Positions 1 through 7,653 of a stretch of 33,340 nt of DNA are shown here, piece by piece. Positions within the stretch are counted from its first letter, which is position 1, and each line of letters begins with the position of its first letter. The translations under genes were made by a program, and so were the position numbers. The DNA is from UMGS1279 sp045577695. Lineage in GTDB: Bacteria > Bacillota > Clostridia > Oscillospirales > Acutalibacteraceae. The DNA is taken from positions 1 to 33,340 of the forward strand of contig JAZNIW010000050.1 in NCBI GenBank assembly GCA_045577695.1, in the 5' to 3' direction. The notes beneath the pieces were generated by a model, which worked only from the letters and a program-made list of their open reading frames with translations, ran no database searches and had not been told where the DNA came from.

Positions 1-174
1 CAAGAATTGTCAAAACATCATTCTAATACCATTATAAAATGAAAAGCATCTTCCTTACTTTTCTTGGTTGCTATAACATAGTTCATTTCTGTTTGGTCCA
101 TCTTTTCTTACATCCAACTTGTTATAGATTTCTTTTAACGTGCAAACTGTGATTTCAGAATTGGTTTCTCAATA

Positions 175-249
175 GCCAAACCATTTAAACCTGAACCAGC
201 CTTAAATGACTATTTTTAGGCATTTTTTGGCTCGCCGTCATTCATAGGC
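175..249. repeat. 75-bp direct repeat, copy A
   Basis: This copy matches 450-524 at 69 of 75 positions by eye, with no gaps. The shared core includes CCAGCCTTAAATG and CGTCATTCATAGGC. The repeat unit encodes nothing obvious. Four of the six differences are transitions, which suggests an old duplication or two insertions of the same small element. Confidence 0.75.
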
Positions 250-449
250 GAAAGCCTTATGAACTCCGTTTCACCAAAATCTACACAAAAAATAACTCAT
301 TTAAGGTCGCAAGAGTTTTGCAAGTAACATTATTTTTCGGTATACGCGACAAAACCGCAGTAAATCCTTTCGGATTTACGAGGTTTTTAACAATGTATAG
401 CAAAAAATATGTCTTTCAAAACCTGATTCAAGTTTGAATGCTTTGGCTA

Positions 450-524
450 GCCAAAGCATTTAAACCCGAGCCAGCCTTAAATGGCTATTTTTAGGAATTT
501 TTTGGCTCACCGTCATTCATAGGC
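450..524. repeat. 75-bp direct repeat, copy B
   Basis: This is the second copy of the element at 175-249. It starts inside a perfect palindrome (437-460) centred on TTTGGCTAGCCAAA. Copy A lacks the left half of that palindrome, so the palindrome belongs to the junction of this copy and is not part of the repeat itself. Confidence 0.75.
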
Positions 525-552
525 TAACGAATGATGCATAAAGGTATATTAT

Positions 553-1590
553 CTATTGGCCTTTCAGTCGGATTCTTTTATTTTTAAGCTCACTATACAG
601 CATTTTTGCGATATAGTGAGAATTGGCAGAGGCCTTTCCCTTTGCGTTTCCCAAAACCACCACACCAAGTTTTTGTTTTTTATTTAAAATGATGGAGGTG
701 CGAAAGGTTCCAACCCCACCCACGTGCCAAAGTTGATTGGAGCGTTTATAAGTATGCCAGCCAATGCACATAAGGTGATTGCTTCCTTTTTGTTCGGATT
801 CCTCGCATACCGTATGAGCCGAGACAATATATGGCTTGTCACTTTCTATTTGCAGTGCAACATAGCGAAGAAGATCCTCGATATTACTTACCATTCCGCC
901 GCCCGCTATATACGGATTATCCCATTTCCACACCCAAAAGGGCAGTATCTTTTTCCCTTTGGCAGCTTGGGGTGTACGTCCTTTGCAGTCTTCCACAACG
1001 GTGGTGTTTTTAAGTCCAAGATCCTTTTGAATAAATTCCTCAAAAAGAACCGAAAAAGGCTTTTTTGTAACCGCTTCGGCAACCGCAGCAAGAATTGCAG
1101 AGGCGAAATCCGAATAGCCGTAACGAACCCTCTGCTTTGAAAAACGACGGTGCTCAAGGCATTTTATAACCGTTTGAATTGTGCAGTTTTCATAGGGGTT
1201 TTTGCAGGCATAACCACCAAGGATGAGCCGCGGCAAGGTTATCTCGATCGGAGTTAAATGATGATAGCCTGCGGTATGGGTCACAAGCCGATAGAGGATT
1301 GGATAGTTGCCTTTTTTAAGAGGCAAAAACTTATCCACCGTATCGTTCAAATCCAGTTTTCCTTCTCCGTGAAGCTTTAAAATAAGGTGCGCGGTTACGG
1401 TTTTTGAAACCGAACCGATATCGTAACGAAAACGGTTTTCTTCTTCGGGGTTTCCGAAAACGTAAAGTCTTTCCCTGCAGTAAAGTCCGATGGTAAGTCG
1501 GTTATTCTCCGAAAGGGCAAGATATCTTTTTATCTTTTCGGCGGTTTTTAAACGAAGGTCGGTATAGTTTAATGAAACAACATCCATCAT
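553..1590 (-). CDS. Serine hydrolase of the beta-lactamase / penicillin-binding-protein superfamily
   Basis: The protein is about 345 residues long and has the three signatures of the class C beta-lactamase-like (Pfam Beta-lactamase) fold in order. These are SVSK (Ser-x-x-Lys nucleophile, about residue 60), YSD (in YGYSDF, about 160) and HVGG (near 290, replacing the KTG box). No signal peptide is seen, so it is probably cytoplasmic. The family covers esterases, D-amino-acid peptidases and lactamases, and the substrate cannot be read here. I place the start at the ATG at 1590 because GGAG lies 8 nt before it. An in-frame GTG at 1599 is almost on top of that GGAG. The gene follows rlmD by 25 nt on the same strand and is probably cotranscribed with it. 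Confidence 0.85.
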   Translation of the reverse strand: MMDVVSLNYTDLRLKTAEKIKRYLALSENNRLTIGLYCRERLYVFGNPEEENRFRYDIGSVSKTVTAHLILKLHGEGKLDLNDTVDKFLPLKKGNYPILYRLVTHTAGYHHLTPIEITLPRLILGGYACKNPYENCTIQTVIKCLEHRRFSKQRVRYGYSDFASAILAAVAEAVTKKPFSVLFEEFIQKDLGLKNTTVVEDCKGRTPQAAKGKKILPFWVWKWDNPYIAGGGMVSNIEDLLRYVALQIESDKPYIVSAHTVCEESEQKGSNHLMCIGWHTYKRSNQLWHVGGVGTFRTSIILNKKQKLGVVVLGNAKGKASANSHYIAKMLYSELKNKRIRLKGQ

Positions 1591-1615
1591 TTTAAGCACT
1601 CCGTTTTATTTTCAT

Positions 1616-3001
1616 TCATATCCTTCGACTGTTCTCATCCATCCTCACAAAAAGAGCAACCGTCTCCACATGGGCTGTGCCGGGAAATAAATCGACCGGT
1701 GTGTATTCTTGCAGTTTATATCCCTCGGCCACCAATTGCTTACTGTCGCGGGCTAAGGTGGCCGGATCGCAGGAGATATAAATAAGTTTTTTCGGGAAAA
1801 ACCCTTTGGTAATGGTGGTCAGCAAATCGGCATCGCAACCTTTGCGTGGCGGGTCGACCACTATCACATCCGGACGAATACCCTCTTTTTTCCATTGAGA
1901 GGCTACTTTGGTGGCATCACCCACCATAAAGTGACAATCTGAAAAACCGCCGCTTTTGGCATTTTGCTCCGCATTTTTCACCGCCTGCTCTACCACTTCA
2001 ACCCCGTACAGCTTCCGCCCTTCATTCCCACAGAGGGAAAGTAAGCTAAGTCCAATGGTTCCAATTCCGCAAAATAAATCCAATAAAACGCGGTCGTTGT
2101 TATCAATATATGAGGAAGCTTTTTGATATAGCACCTCGGCCGCCGCTCGGTTGACTTGATAGAAGGAATGCGGTGAAATCTCCACCGAAACGCCGCAAAT
2201 GGTATCACGTATGGTCTCGCGACCAAAAAGCAAAATATTTTTCTCCCCCAAAATGACGTTGGTGTCCCTTTGGTTGATGTTGACCTGCAAACTGCAAAGC
2301 CGATTGCCCAAAACCGCTTGCAATGCGGCAATCAACTCGATGGCGTTGGGCAATTCTTTCCCGTTTATCACCGGCACCACCATCACTTCATCGGTAGTTT
2401 CACCAAGCCGCAATAAAAGGTGGCGCAACAATCCACGACCTGTGGTTTCATCATAAGCCGTGATGCCATAGGTATCGGCCCATCTTTTCACCGTCTGCAT
2501 CACCGTATCAAAAATCGGGGGTTGCAGGGCGCAACGGCAACTCTCGACCACCCGATGGGAATGGCGGGCATAAAAACCGTAGCTTATCCCCTCCTTGCCC
2601 ATAGCAATCGGATACTGCGCCTTATTGCGATAACCAAAAATATTCGGAGATTTTATCAAGGCGGCGGGAGCTTTTGCTATCCCGCCAATGCGTTGTATCG
2701 CATCGGCCACAGCCTGCTCTTTGACAGCACATTCCGTCTCATACGTAATATGCCGAAAGACACAACCGCCACACTTCGAAAAGACGTGACAGTCGACCTC
2801 TTGACGGGAGGAAGAGGGGGTAATCATTTCACACACTTTTCCGATGGCGTAGCCTTTTTTTACCTTAATAATATGCACTTTAACTACATCACCCACCGCA
2901 GTTTGGTCCACAAAAACGGCTAAATTATCCACGCGGCCAATGCCGCTGCCACCGCCGGTTAAAGCAGTAATTTCCACCACCACTTCATCGTTTTTACGCA
3001 C
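1616..3001 (-). CDS. rlmD: 23S rRNA (uracil-5-)-methyltransferase, RlmD/RumA family
   Basis: This SAM-dependent enzyme makes 5-methyluridine in 23S rRNA. The 461 residues begin with a TRAM RNA-binding domain (about 1-58). A [4Fe-4S] cysteine cluster follows (C71, CGGC at 77-80, plus a later Cys near CRC about 155). The Rossmann SAM site is LDLFCGIGTIGLS, followed by VVDPPRKGCD and the catalytic-cysteine motif YISCDPATLARD near the C-terminus. Length is normal for the family. The start is GTG with a perfect AGGAGG 7 nt upstream. Firmicute members (RlmCD) can methylate two uridines, and the specificity of this copy is not visible. It is divergent from spoIIGA. Confidence 0.93.
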   Translation of the reverse strand: MRKNDEVVVEITALTGGGSGIGRVDNLAVFVDQTAVGDVVKVHIIKVKKGYAIGKVCEMITPSSSRQEVDCHVFSKCGGCVFRHITYETECAVKEQAVADAIQRIGGIAKAPAALIKSPNIFGYRNKAQYPIAMGKEGISYGFYARHSHRVVESCRCALQPPIFDTVMQTVKRWADTYGITAYDETTGRGLLRHLLLRLGETTDEVMVVPVINGKELPNAIELIAALQAVLGNRLCSLQVNINQRDTNVILGEKNILLFGRETIRDTICGVSVEISPHSFYQVNRAAAEVLYQKASSYIDNNDRVLLDLFCGIGTIGLSLLSLCGNEGRKLYGVEVVEQAVKNAEQNAKSGGFSDCHFMVGDATKVASQWKKEGIRPDVIVVDPPRKGCDADLLTTITKGFFPKKLIYISCDPATLARDSKQLVAEGYKLQEYTPVDLFPGTAHVETVALFVRMDENSRRI

Positions 3002-3089
3002 GTTTACCCCTCCTTTGCTTTATTTATTGTACCCTTTTTGCCAAAATTCGTCAATAGAAGATTTCCTCATCCACCGCTTTTTCAAAAAG

Positions 3090-3142
3090 TTCGAATCCTC
3101 TGCCTGACTTCGACACTCTTTTTAAAAGCCGCCCTTTATAAT
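3090..3142 (+). promoter_or_regulatory. Spo0A-type spoIIG promoter with 22-bp spacer and 0A boxes
   Basis: TATAAT lies at 3137-3142, and a TTCGAC -35-like hexamer at 3109-3114 is separated from it by exactly 22 bp. TTCGACA (3109-3115) is the reverse complement of the Spo0A box TGTCGAA. A second TTCGAA core lies 19 bp further upstream at 3090. The B. subtilis spoIIG promoter is known for this abnormal 22-bp spacing and for Spo0A~P binding over its -35. I infer the same control here. Confidence 0.55.
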
Positions 3143-3174
3143 AAGAAAAAACAGCAAAAGGGGGCGCGGATGTT

Positions 3175-4026
3175 TTGGTGGTCTATGCCGACGTATTAAT
3201 TGTTCTAAATCTATTCGTCAATTTTTTTCTGTTGAAACTTACCGCCCGCCTAGGGCGGGAAGGGGCCCGCACCGGCCGTATGATTCTGGGCGCTTTTATT
3301 GGCGCTTTATTTTCGCTTTCCATTTTTTTACCCCCCATTGGAGCCTGGTTAGAATCCCTATTTCACCTATGCCTTTCTGCCGTGATTGTTCTGGTGACCT
3401 TTGGATTTGACCGTCCACGATGTTTTGCGCGGCGAATAGCCGTTTTTTTCGTAGCTTCGTTTTTGTATGCCGGCTGTATGATGGGGGTCTGGGCAGTCAG
3501 CCGCTCCGAACGCGTTGCAATTCAAAACGGTATGGTATATGTTGATATTTCTCCTACTGTTTTGTTGGTTACCACCGGACTATGTTATCTAATCTTATCC
3601 CTTCTTCGATTCATTGGAAAAAAGCAAGCCTTTCACGGCAAACGGTGTCGCTTGATTTTTACCCTAAACCAACGCGAGGTGCGAGTCACGGCTTTGGTGG
3701 ATACCGGCCATAGTCTAACCGACCAATTTACCGACAAGCCGGTAGTAATTGTAGAGCAAAGCGTGGCCGAACAGCTCTTGCAAACCACACTCACAAAAGA
3801 AATTGTCGCGACGGATGGCAAACCCATTTCCGGTTTTCGTGTCATTCCCTATTCGGCCGTAGGAGGGCATGGGTTGCTTCCGGCCTTTTCGCCCGATAAG
3901 GCCGAATGGGAGGAAAGGGGCGAACGCCGCTCATTAGAGCCGCTTTTATTGGCCGTCAGCGAAGAGCCTCTTGGCCAAGATTATCGTGCCATTGTAAGTC
4001 CCGAACTGTTTTCTTCTTCCCCATAA
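3175..4026 (+). CDS. spoIIGA: Sigma-E processing peptidase SpoIIGA
   Basis: SpoIIGA is the membrane aspartic protease that removes the pro-sequence of sigma-E in the mother cell during sporulation. Residues 1 to about 145 contain about five hydrophobic segments. The cytoplasmic protease domain follows, with its aspartyl motif VDTGHSLTD (Asp176). The length of 283 is slightly short of the usual 290-310. The start is uncertain. TTG at 3175 and GTG at 3178 are adjacent codons, and AGGGGG ends about 10 nt before the TTG. An ATG at 3170 is out of frame. The gene is followed after 50 nt by its substrate gene sigE, the standard spoIIG layout. Confidence 0.9.
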   Translation: MVVYADVLIVLNLFVNFFLLKLTARLGREGARTGRMILGAFIGALFSLSIFLPPIGAWLESLFHLCLSAVIVLVTFGFDRPRCFARRIAVFFVASFLYAGCMMGVWAVSRSERVAIQNGMVYVDISPTVLLVTTGLCYLILSLLRFIGKKQAFHGKRCRLIFTLNQREVRVTALVDTGHSLTDQFTDKPVVIVEQSVAEQLLQTTLTKEIVATDGKPISGFRVIPYSAVGGHGLLPAFSPDKAEWEERGERRSLEPLLLAVSEEPLGQDYRAIVSPELFSSSP

Positions 4027-4076
4027 GTTTGCCAAAGCATCGCCTAAAATATCTTTGGAAAGGAACCTTGTTTATT

Positions 4077-4793
4077 ATGAAATATTTTTTGCTTTTAAAA
4101 CAAACCCTTGCCGCCCTATGGCAGAAAATTCTCCCCCCCGAAACAAGCCATTACATCAATGGCCCCGATATTTTACCGCCCCCTTTTACGCCGGACGAAG
4201 AAGAACAGCTTTTAAAACGATTACCGCTGGACCCCGACAAGGTGAAAAGCGAACTAATCACCCACAATTTGCGGCTGGTGGTTTATATTGCCAAAAAATT
4301 CGACGCGGCCGGCGCCGGCATCGAAGATTTTATCTCCATCGGAACAATCGGCCTGATTAAAGCGGTCAGCACCTTTTGTCCCGACCGCGGCATCAAGCTG
4401 GCCACCTACGCCTCGCGCTGTATTGAAAACGAAATCCTTATGTATTTGCGTAAAACCACCAATCTTAAAACCGAAATTTCTTTAGACGAACCGCTGAATG
4501 TTGACTGGGATGGAAACGAACTCTTACTCTCGGATGTGCTGGGCACCGAAGAGGACGAGGTCTGCCGACACATTGAAGTGGAGGACGAACATAATATTTT
4601 AAAAAATTTGGTTCTTTCCCTTCCTCCCCGCGAACGTCAAATTATGGAAATGCGGTTTGGGATGTTTGGTTATGAAGAATACACCCAAAAGCAAATTGCC
4701 GACTGCCTTGGTATTTCACAGTCCTACATTTCGCGACTGGAAAAACGGATTATTGATAAACTCAAACGCTCGATTGAAAAGGCGGTTTCCTAA
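4077..4793 (+). CDS. sigE: RNA polymerase sporulation sigma factor SigE (pro-sigma-E)
   Basis: This is the mother-cell sigma factor of early sporulation, 238 residues. The first ~30 residues are a hydrophobic/basic pro-sequence ending near YINGPDILPPP, where SpoIIGA cleaves in the family. Sigma region 2 follows (NLRLVVYIAKKF, then GTIGLIKAV and ATYASRCIENEI), and region 4 carries the C-terminal helix-turn-helix (QKQIADCLGISQSYISRLEKR). The reading frame extends upstream into spoIIGA, but ATG 4077 matches the family N-terminus and has AAGGA about 12 nt before it. sigG, the common next gene in Bacillus and Clostridium, is absent here. Confidence 0.93.
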   Translation: MKYFLLLKQTLAALWQKILPPETSHYINGPDILPPPFTPDEEEQLLKRLPLDPDKVKSELITHNLRLVVYIAKKFDAAGAGIEDFISIGTIGLIKAVSTFCPDRGIKLATYASRCIENEILMYLRKTTNLKTEISLDEPLNVDWDGNELLLSDVLGTEEDEVCRHIEVEDEHNILKNLVLSLPPRERQIMEMRFGMFGYEEYTQKQIADCLGISQSYISRLEKRIIDKLKRSIEKAVS

Positions 4794-5054
4794 CACATTT
4801 TCGATAAATCCGGTTTGCATCGGTTCTAAAAATGCTCACTCATACAATGTTTGGTTCTTTCAAGCCGGTTTTGCCTTTGCATAGCCCCATAAAAATAATC
4901 TTTTGCACAAAGATTACAAATGTATCATAATGAGTTGCATATTTTGAATGCATACTATCTCAAGGATATTTTAACTCTTTACCCCAACGATTGACAAAGA
5001 GAAAAGAAAAAGGGAAACAACTTCTTAGAGATGTACTCTAAAGGACAGTAATTC
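4794..5054. other. Intergenic stretch between sigE and the terminator
   Basis: About 260 bp, A+T-rich, with no credible gene. It holds a weak promoter-like pair on the plus strand (TTGCAC 4903-4908, 17-bp spacer, CATAAT 4926-4931) and, near the end, the left copy of a 12-bp inverted repeat (5039-5050). A six-codon ATG-to-TAA frame (MYSKGQ) covers that repeat but is too short to call. Confidence 0.4.
5039..5050. repeat. 12-bp inverted repeat, left copy
   Basis: TAAAGGACAGTA here is the exact reverse complement of 8828-8839. The two copies bracket the restriction-modification cassette, and each lies directly outside a hairpin terminator. Confidence 0.6.
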
Positions 5055-5088
5055 AAAAGGCAGAAACGAGTTTTCGTTTCTGCCTTTT
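5055..5088. terminator. Bidirectional intrinsic terminator
   Basis: A perfect 15-bp stem (AAAAGGCAGAAACGA / TCGTTTCTGCCTTTT) closes a GTTT loop, with A-runs on one side and T-runs on the other. It can end sigE transcription on the plus strand and the restriction-modification operon (stop at 5165) on the minus strand. Confidence 0.85.
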
Positions 5089-5164
5089 TACTATAAGGTT
5101 TTAGGGTATCCTAAAGAATTGGAAAATGCAATATACATTTTCCCTGCTTGCTATGGTGTGAGCA

Positions 5165-5914
5165 TTATTTCCTAAAAACAAATAAATATTCATGTGCAAT
5201 TAACAAAAAGTTGTATTTTACACTGTTGGTTTTCCAATATCCGGTAGCTTTGCAATTGTGCTGCTCTTTAATAATTAGTTCTTTCAACTTAAATCCAGCA
5301 TCCTCAAAGATCCGCATAACATCAAATGACATTGGAATCATATGCCCTTTGTGACGAGTATCACCCATAAGAACAGCGCAAAACTTGTCTTTTTTCAGAA
5401 CACGATAGCTTTCTGCGGCTACCTTTTTCATTTCCTCAAGAAAATCTTTTACTTTTAGCAAAGACAAATCTTCAGGTATATCCTCGCTATATTGAATAAT
5501 ATCCGCATATGGTGGATGTGTGCAAATCAAATCAATGCTGTCATCCGGAACGAAATCAAGATTTCTGGCATCGCCTTTATGAAGATATACCTTACCATCT
5601 GCCCCTTCGTGCTCAAACGTGGTTTTTTCTTTGCACCGAGCTAGAGCAATATCATTAACATCTACACCGATAATATTTCGGTTGAGAAGTTTAGCTTCTA
5701 CAAGCGTTGTACCTCCGCCCGCAAATTGGTCAAGTACCAAATCGTTTTCATTTGAATATCTGAGTAAAATATTTCTTGGAATATACGGAGACCAATTGCC
5801 TCGCCATTTAGCATCGTGGGTAGCCCAATCTCCCCGTTTAGGAAACGACCAATGTGTAGTCATTTCTAACTCAAAATTATCCGGCTCCCATTTAGTGATT
5901 TTCTTTGCCATCAC
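5165..5914 (-). CDS. DNA amino-methyltransferase (N4-cytosine / N6-adenine type), second methylase of the GATC cassette
   Basis: The SAM-binding motif is VLDQFAGGGTTLVEA (about 60-74), followed by the catalytic THPPY motif (132-136), a variant of the [TSN]PP[YF] motif IV. The N-terminal part carries SFPKRGDWATHD and GNWSPYIPRNIL, which I recognise from stand-alone 250-residue methylases that lack a target-recognition insert. Sequence specificity cannot be read. In the pneumococcal DpnII system a second methylase (DpnA) also accompanies the Dam-like enzyme, but DpnA has a different motif order, so this is a functional analogy only. The start is GTG 5914 (GAGG 7 nt before it) or ATG 5911. Both overlap the upstream stop codon, which implies translational coupling. 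Confidence 0.8.
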   Translation of the reverse strand: MMAKKITKWEPDNFELEMTTHWSFPKRGDWATHDAKWRGNWSPYIPRNILLRYSNENDLVLDQFAGGGTTLVEAKLLNRNIIGVDVNDIALARCKEKTTFEHEGADGKVYLHKGDARNLDFVPDDSIDLICTHPPYADIIQYSEDIPEDLSLLKVKDFLEEMKKVAAESYRVLKKDKFCAVLMGDTRHKGHMIPMSFDVMRIFEDAGFKLKELIIKEQHNCKATGYWKTNSVKYNFLLIAHEYLFVFRK

Positions 5915-6786
5915 TTAAAAACCTCACTAATTATTCCATCTTCCAAATCTTTAATGTTGTAGATATGCTCCATAACATCAAAAGTTTCCTCAAGATTGTT
6001 ACGAGCGCTTGTCCAACCTTTGCCATCTGTAAACCAAACAAATGTAAATCCGTCAATTTCTTCGGTTTCCCAAGCAAGAGTTTTATAGCTACGTGCAGTT
6101 TCGTTTAATTTACTGCCGCCACTACCATAGAAATTAGTTTCAATACCATAAATCATATTAGGTGTCTTAATTACAAAGTCAAAACGCTTTTCCATCTTGC
6201 CTTGGTTTGAAATGGCGGATAAGTCGATATTCCATTTGTTTGTGATTTGGTGGATATACATTTCCTTAAAGTAGTTTACATCTTTAACAAAGCCAGCTTT
6301 CTGAATAAAGCTTTCAACCAAATCTTCCATCAAGTGTCCGCCACGATTTTTACGACCATTAGAATCAAGCCCTGTTTCCACACCAGTTACGTAATCAACC
6401 AAATTGTTTACTATGTGGTTTTCTAATAAATCAAACAAGCCGGTTTCGCGCATAAAGTATTTGTATCTTTCATAATGAGCATGGCTATTAGGCGAATACT
6501 TCCCAAAATTGAATTGGAACAAGTGTCCACCGTTTTCATCCTGACAGTATATTTCACTAGCCCTAACCGCTAATAGTAGCGGAATGCACTTTAACACTTC
6601 AGGATATTTTCTCATTAAATTCTCAAAATCTAATTCGATATTTTTAGAGCCGATTAGTGAATTTAAGATATTAAGTTCAACCTTAATGCCATCTACATTT
6701 CGATGAACTTTATCAAAATCTATGTAATAACCATAATCGGCAATACTATCACGAAAGCCTGATAACCATTCGTTGAAATTTCTCAT
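5911..6786 (-). CDS. DpnII-type type II restriction endonuclease (GATC)
   Basis: At 291 residues it is close to the 288 of R.DpnII. I recognise the family from VTGVETGLDSNGRKNRGGH followed by MEDLVESFIQ (about 150-180), and from the later IETNFYGSGGSKLNETARSY, a likely catalytic-core strand with its carboxylate. Family members cleave unmethylated GATC, protected here by the Dam-like enzyme at 7654-8727. It lies 11 nt after the Mrr-like gene and overlaps the next methylase, so it is the third gene of a four-gene operon. The cleavage site is inferred from the family. Confidence 0.85.
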   Translation of the reverse strand: MRNFNEWLSGFRDSIADYGYYIDFDKVHRNVDGIKVELNILNSLIGSKNIELDFENLMRKYPEVLKCIPLLLAVRASEIYCQDENGGHLFQFNFGKYSPNSHAHYERYKYFMRETGLFDLLENHIVNNLVDYVTGVETGLDSNGRKNRGGHLMEDLVESFIQKAGFVKDVNYFKEMYIHQITNKWNIDLSAISNQGKMEKRFDFVIKTPNMIYGIETNFYGSGGSKLNETARSYKTLAWETEEIDGFTFVWFTDGKGWTSARNNLEETFDVMEHIYNIKDLEDGIISEVFK

Positions 6787-6797
6787 ACAATTTTCCT

Positions 6798-7640
6798 CTA
6801 CTCAATTACTATGATGAATTTGTCATCTTCAATTTTCCATTTGGATTTTTTCTGAATAAATGAATTATCATCATTTATTAAACCGCAATCTTTATAAACC
6901 TGAGTTATGCCGCCAATATACCTATGCGCTTTATCCAAATTTAGAGTTTGAAGTTGCCCGTTGATTTCCACTTTTATAGTAGAATCGGTTGCACTTATAG
7001 AATTTTTGATTATTTGTGGAATTATCAATATTCTTGCTCGAATATCGTTCGCAGTGATATTACGCTCAACCAAATAATTATCGCTATCATTCGTTGCAGT
7101 TGTATTCGATTGAGTGCACTGTGTCAAAATATCTTTTAACATATCTTCATTGAAGACCGGGCGATAAGAAAACGCAATCCCGTTGTCTATACACATATTC
7201 AACAATGTTTTTCCATCTATCAAAATAGTGGGCATATTAGGGTTGCTTTCAGCTTCTTCAATAGCACCTTTGGTAAAAGAAGACGTAGTTATGAACACGT
7301 TAATATAATTGTTGTTTAAGACATTTCCTTGCTTGTCGCGTTTAGTCGCGCCTTTCAAGTCGCGTATTTCTTTTGCCTGAACTTTGTTGGTGGCTTGATA
7401 TCTTTTTGCTTGAACATAATAGTTCATCGTATCTAAACCTTGGGGATCAATACCTGGCTTAGAACAAGTTAAATCAATTCCATTGTCACCAACATATTTT
7501 GTGGTAACTACCTCTTGGAAACCTATCTCCTTTAGGAAATGATTTAAAAACAGTTCAAAATCTCTACCTGTTGCAAAGGATTGATAAAGCTTGTCAATAT
7601 AATTCTTTTCTTCGATTGTTGATAATTCTAAATAAATCAC
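6798..7640 (-). CDS. Mrr-like PD-(D/E)xK restriction endonuclease
   Basis: The 280-residue protein has an N-terminal Mrr-cat fold: GRDFELFLNHFLKEIGF (about 29-45), GDNGIDLT (catalytic Asp) and YVQAKRYQ (the Q-x-K variant of the D/E-x-K motif). TTSSFTKGAIEEA is the helix typical of Mrr proteins. The C-terminal ~110 residues are not recognised. Mrr nucleases may be type IV (cutting methylated DNA) or components of type II systems. Inside an operon that methylates its own genome, a GATC-methyl-dependent cutter would be lethal, so I favour a type II partner or an enzyme aimed at another modification. The start is GTG with AAGGGG about 9 nt upstream. Confidence 0.75.
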   Translation of the reverse strand: MIYLELSTIEEKNYIDKLYQSFATGRDFELFLNHFLKEIGFQEVVTTKYVGDNGIDLTCSKPGIDPQGLDTMNYYVQAKRYQATNKVQAKEIRDLKGATKRDKQGNVLNNNYINVFITTSSFTKGAIEEAESNPNMPTILIDGKTLLNMCIDNGIAFSYRPVFNEDMLKDILTQCTQSNTTATNDSDNYLVERNITANDIRARILIIPQIIKNSISATDSTIKVEINGQLQTLNLDKAHRYIGGITQVYKDCGLINDDNSFIQKKSKWKIEDDKFIIVIE

Positions 7641-7653
7641 GTTTGTATTCCCC

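Larger units (their letters stand above)
1..552. other. Non-coding stretch with duplicated element
   Basis: No open reading frame with a ribosome binding site is visible on either strand. The stretch holds two 75-bp direct repeats (separate entries), a 24-bp perfect palindrome at 437-460 overlapping the start of the second repeat, and a small hairpin at 360-379 (GTAAATCC / GGATTTAC around a TTTC loop). It lies downstream of the serine hydrolase gene, which ends at 553 on the minus strand. Confidence 0.6.

Noticed and set aside
4903..4950. Promoter and sigma-E-like boxes downstream of sigE
   Set aside because: The sigma-A-like pair is weak, and the GCATATT/CATACTAT pair has only about 7 bp between boxes, too short for sigma-E. 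No gene follows.
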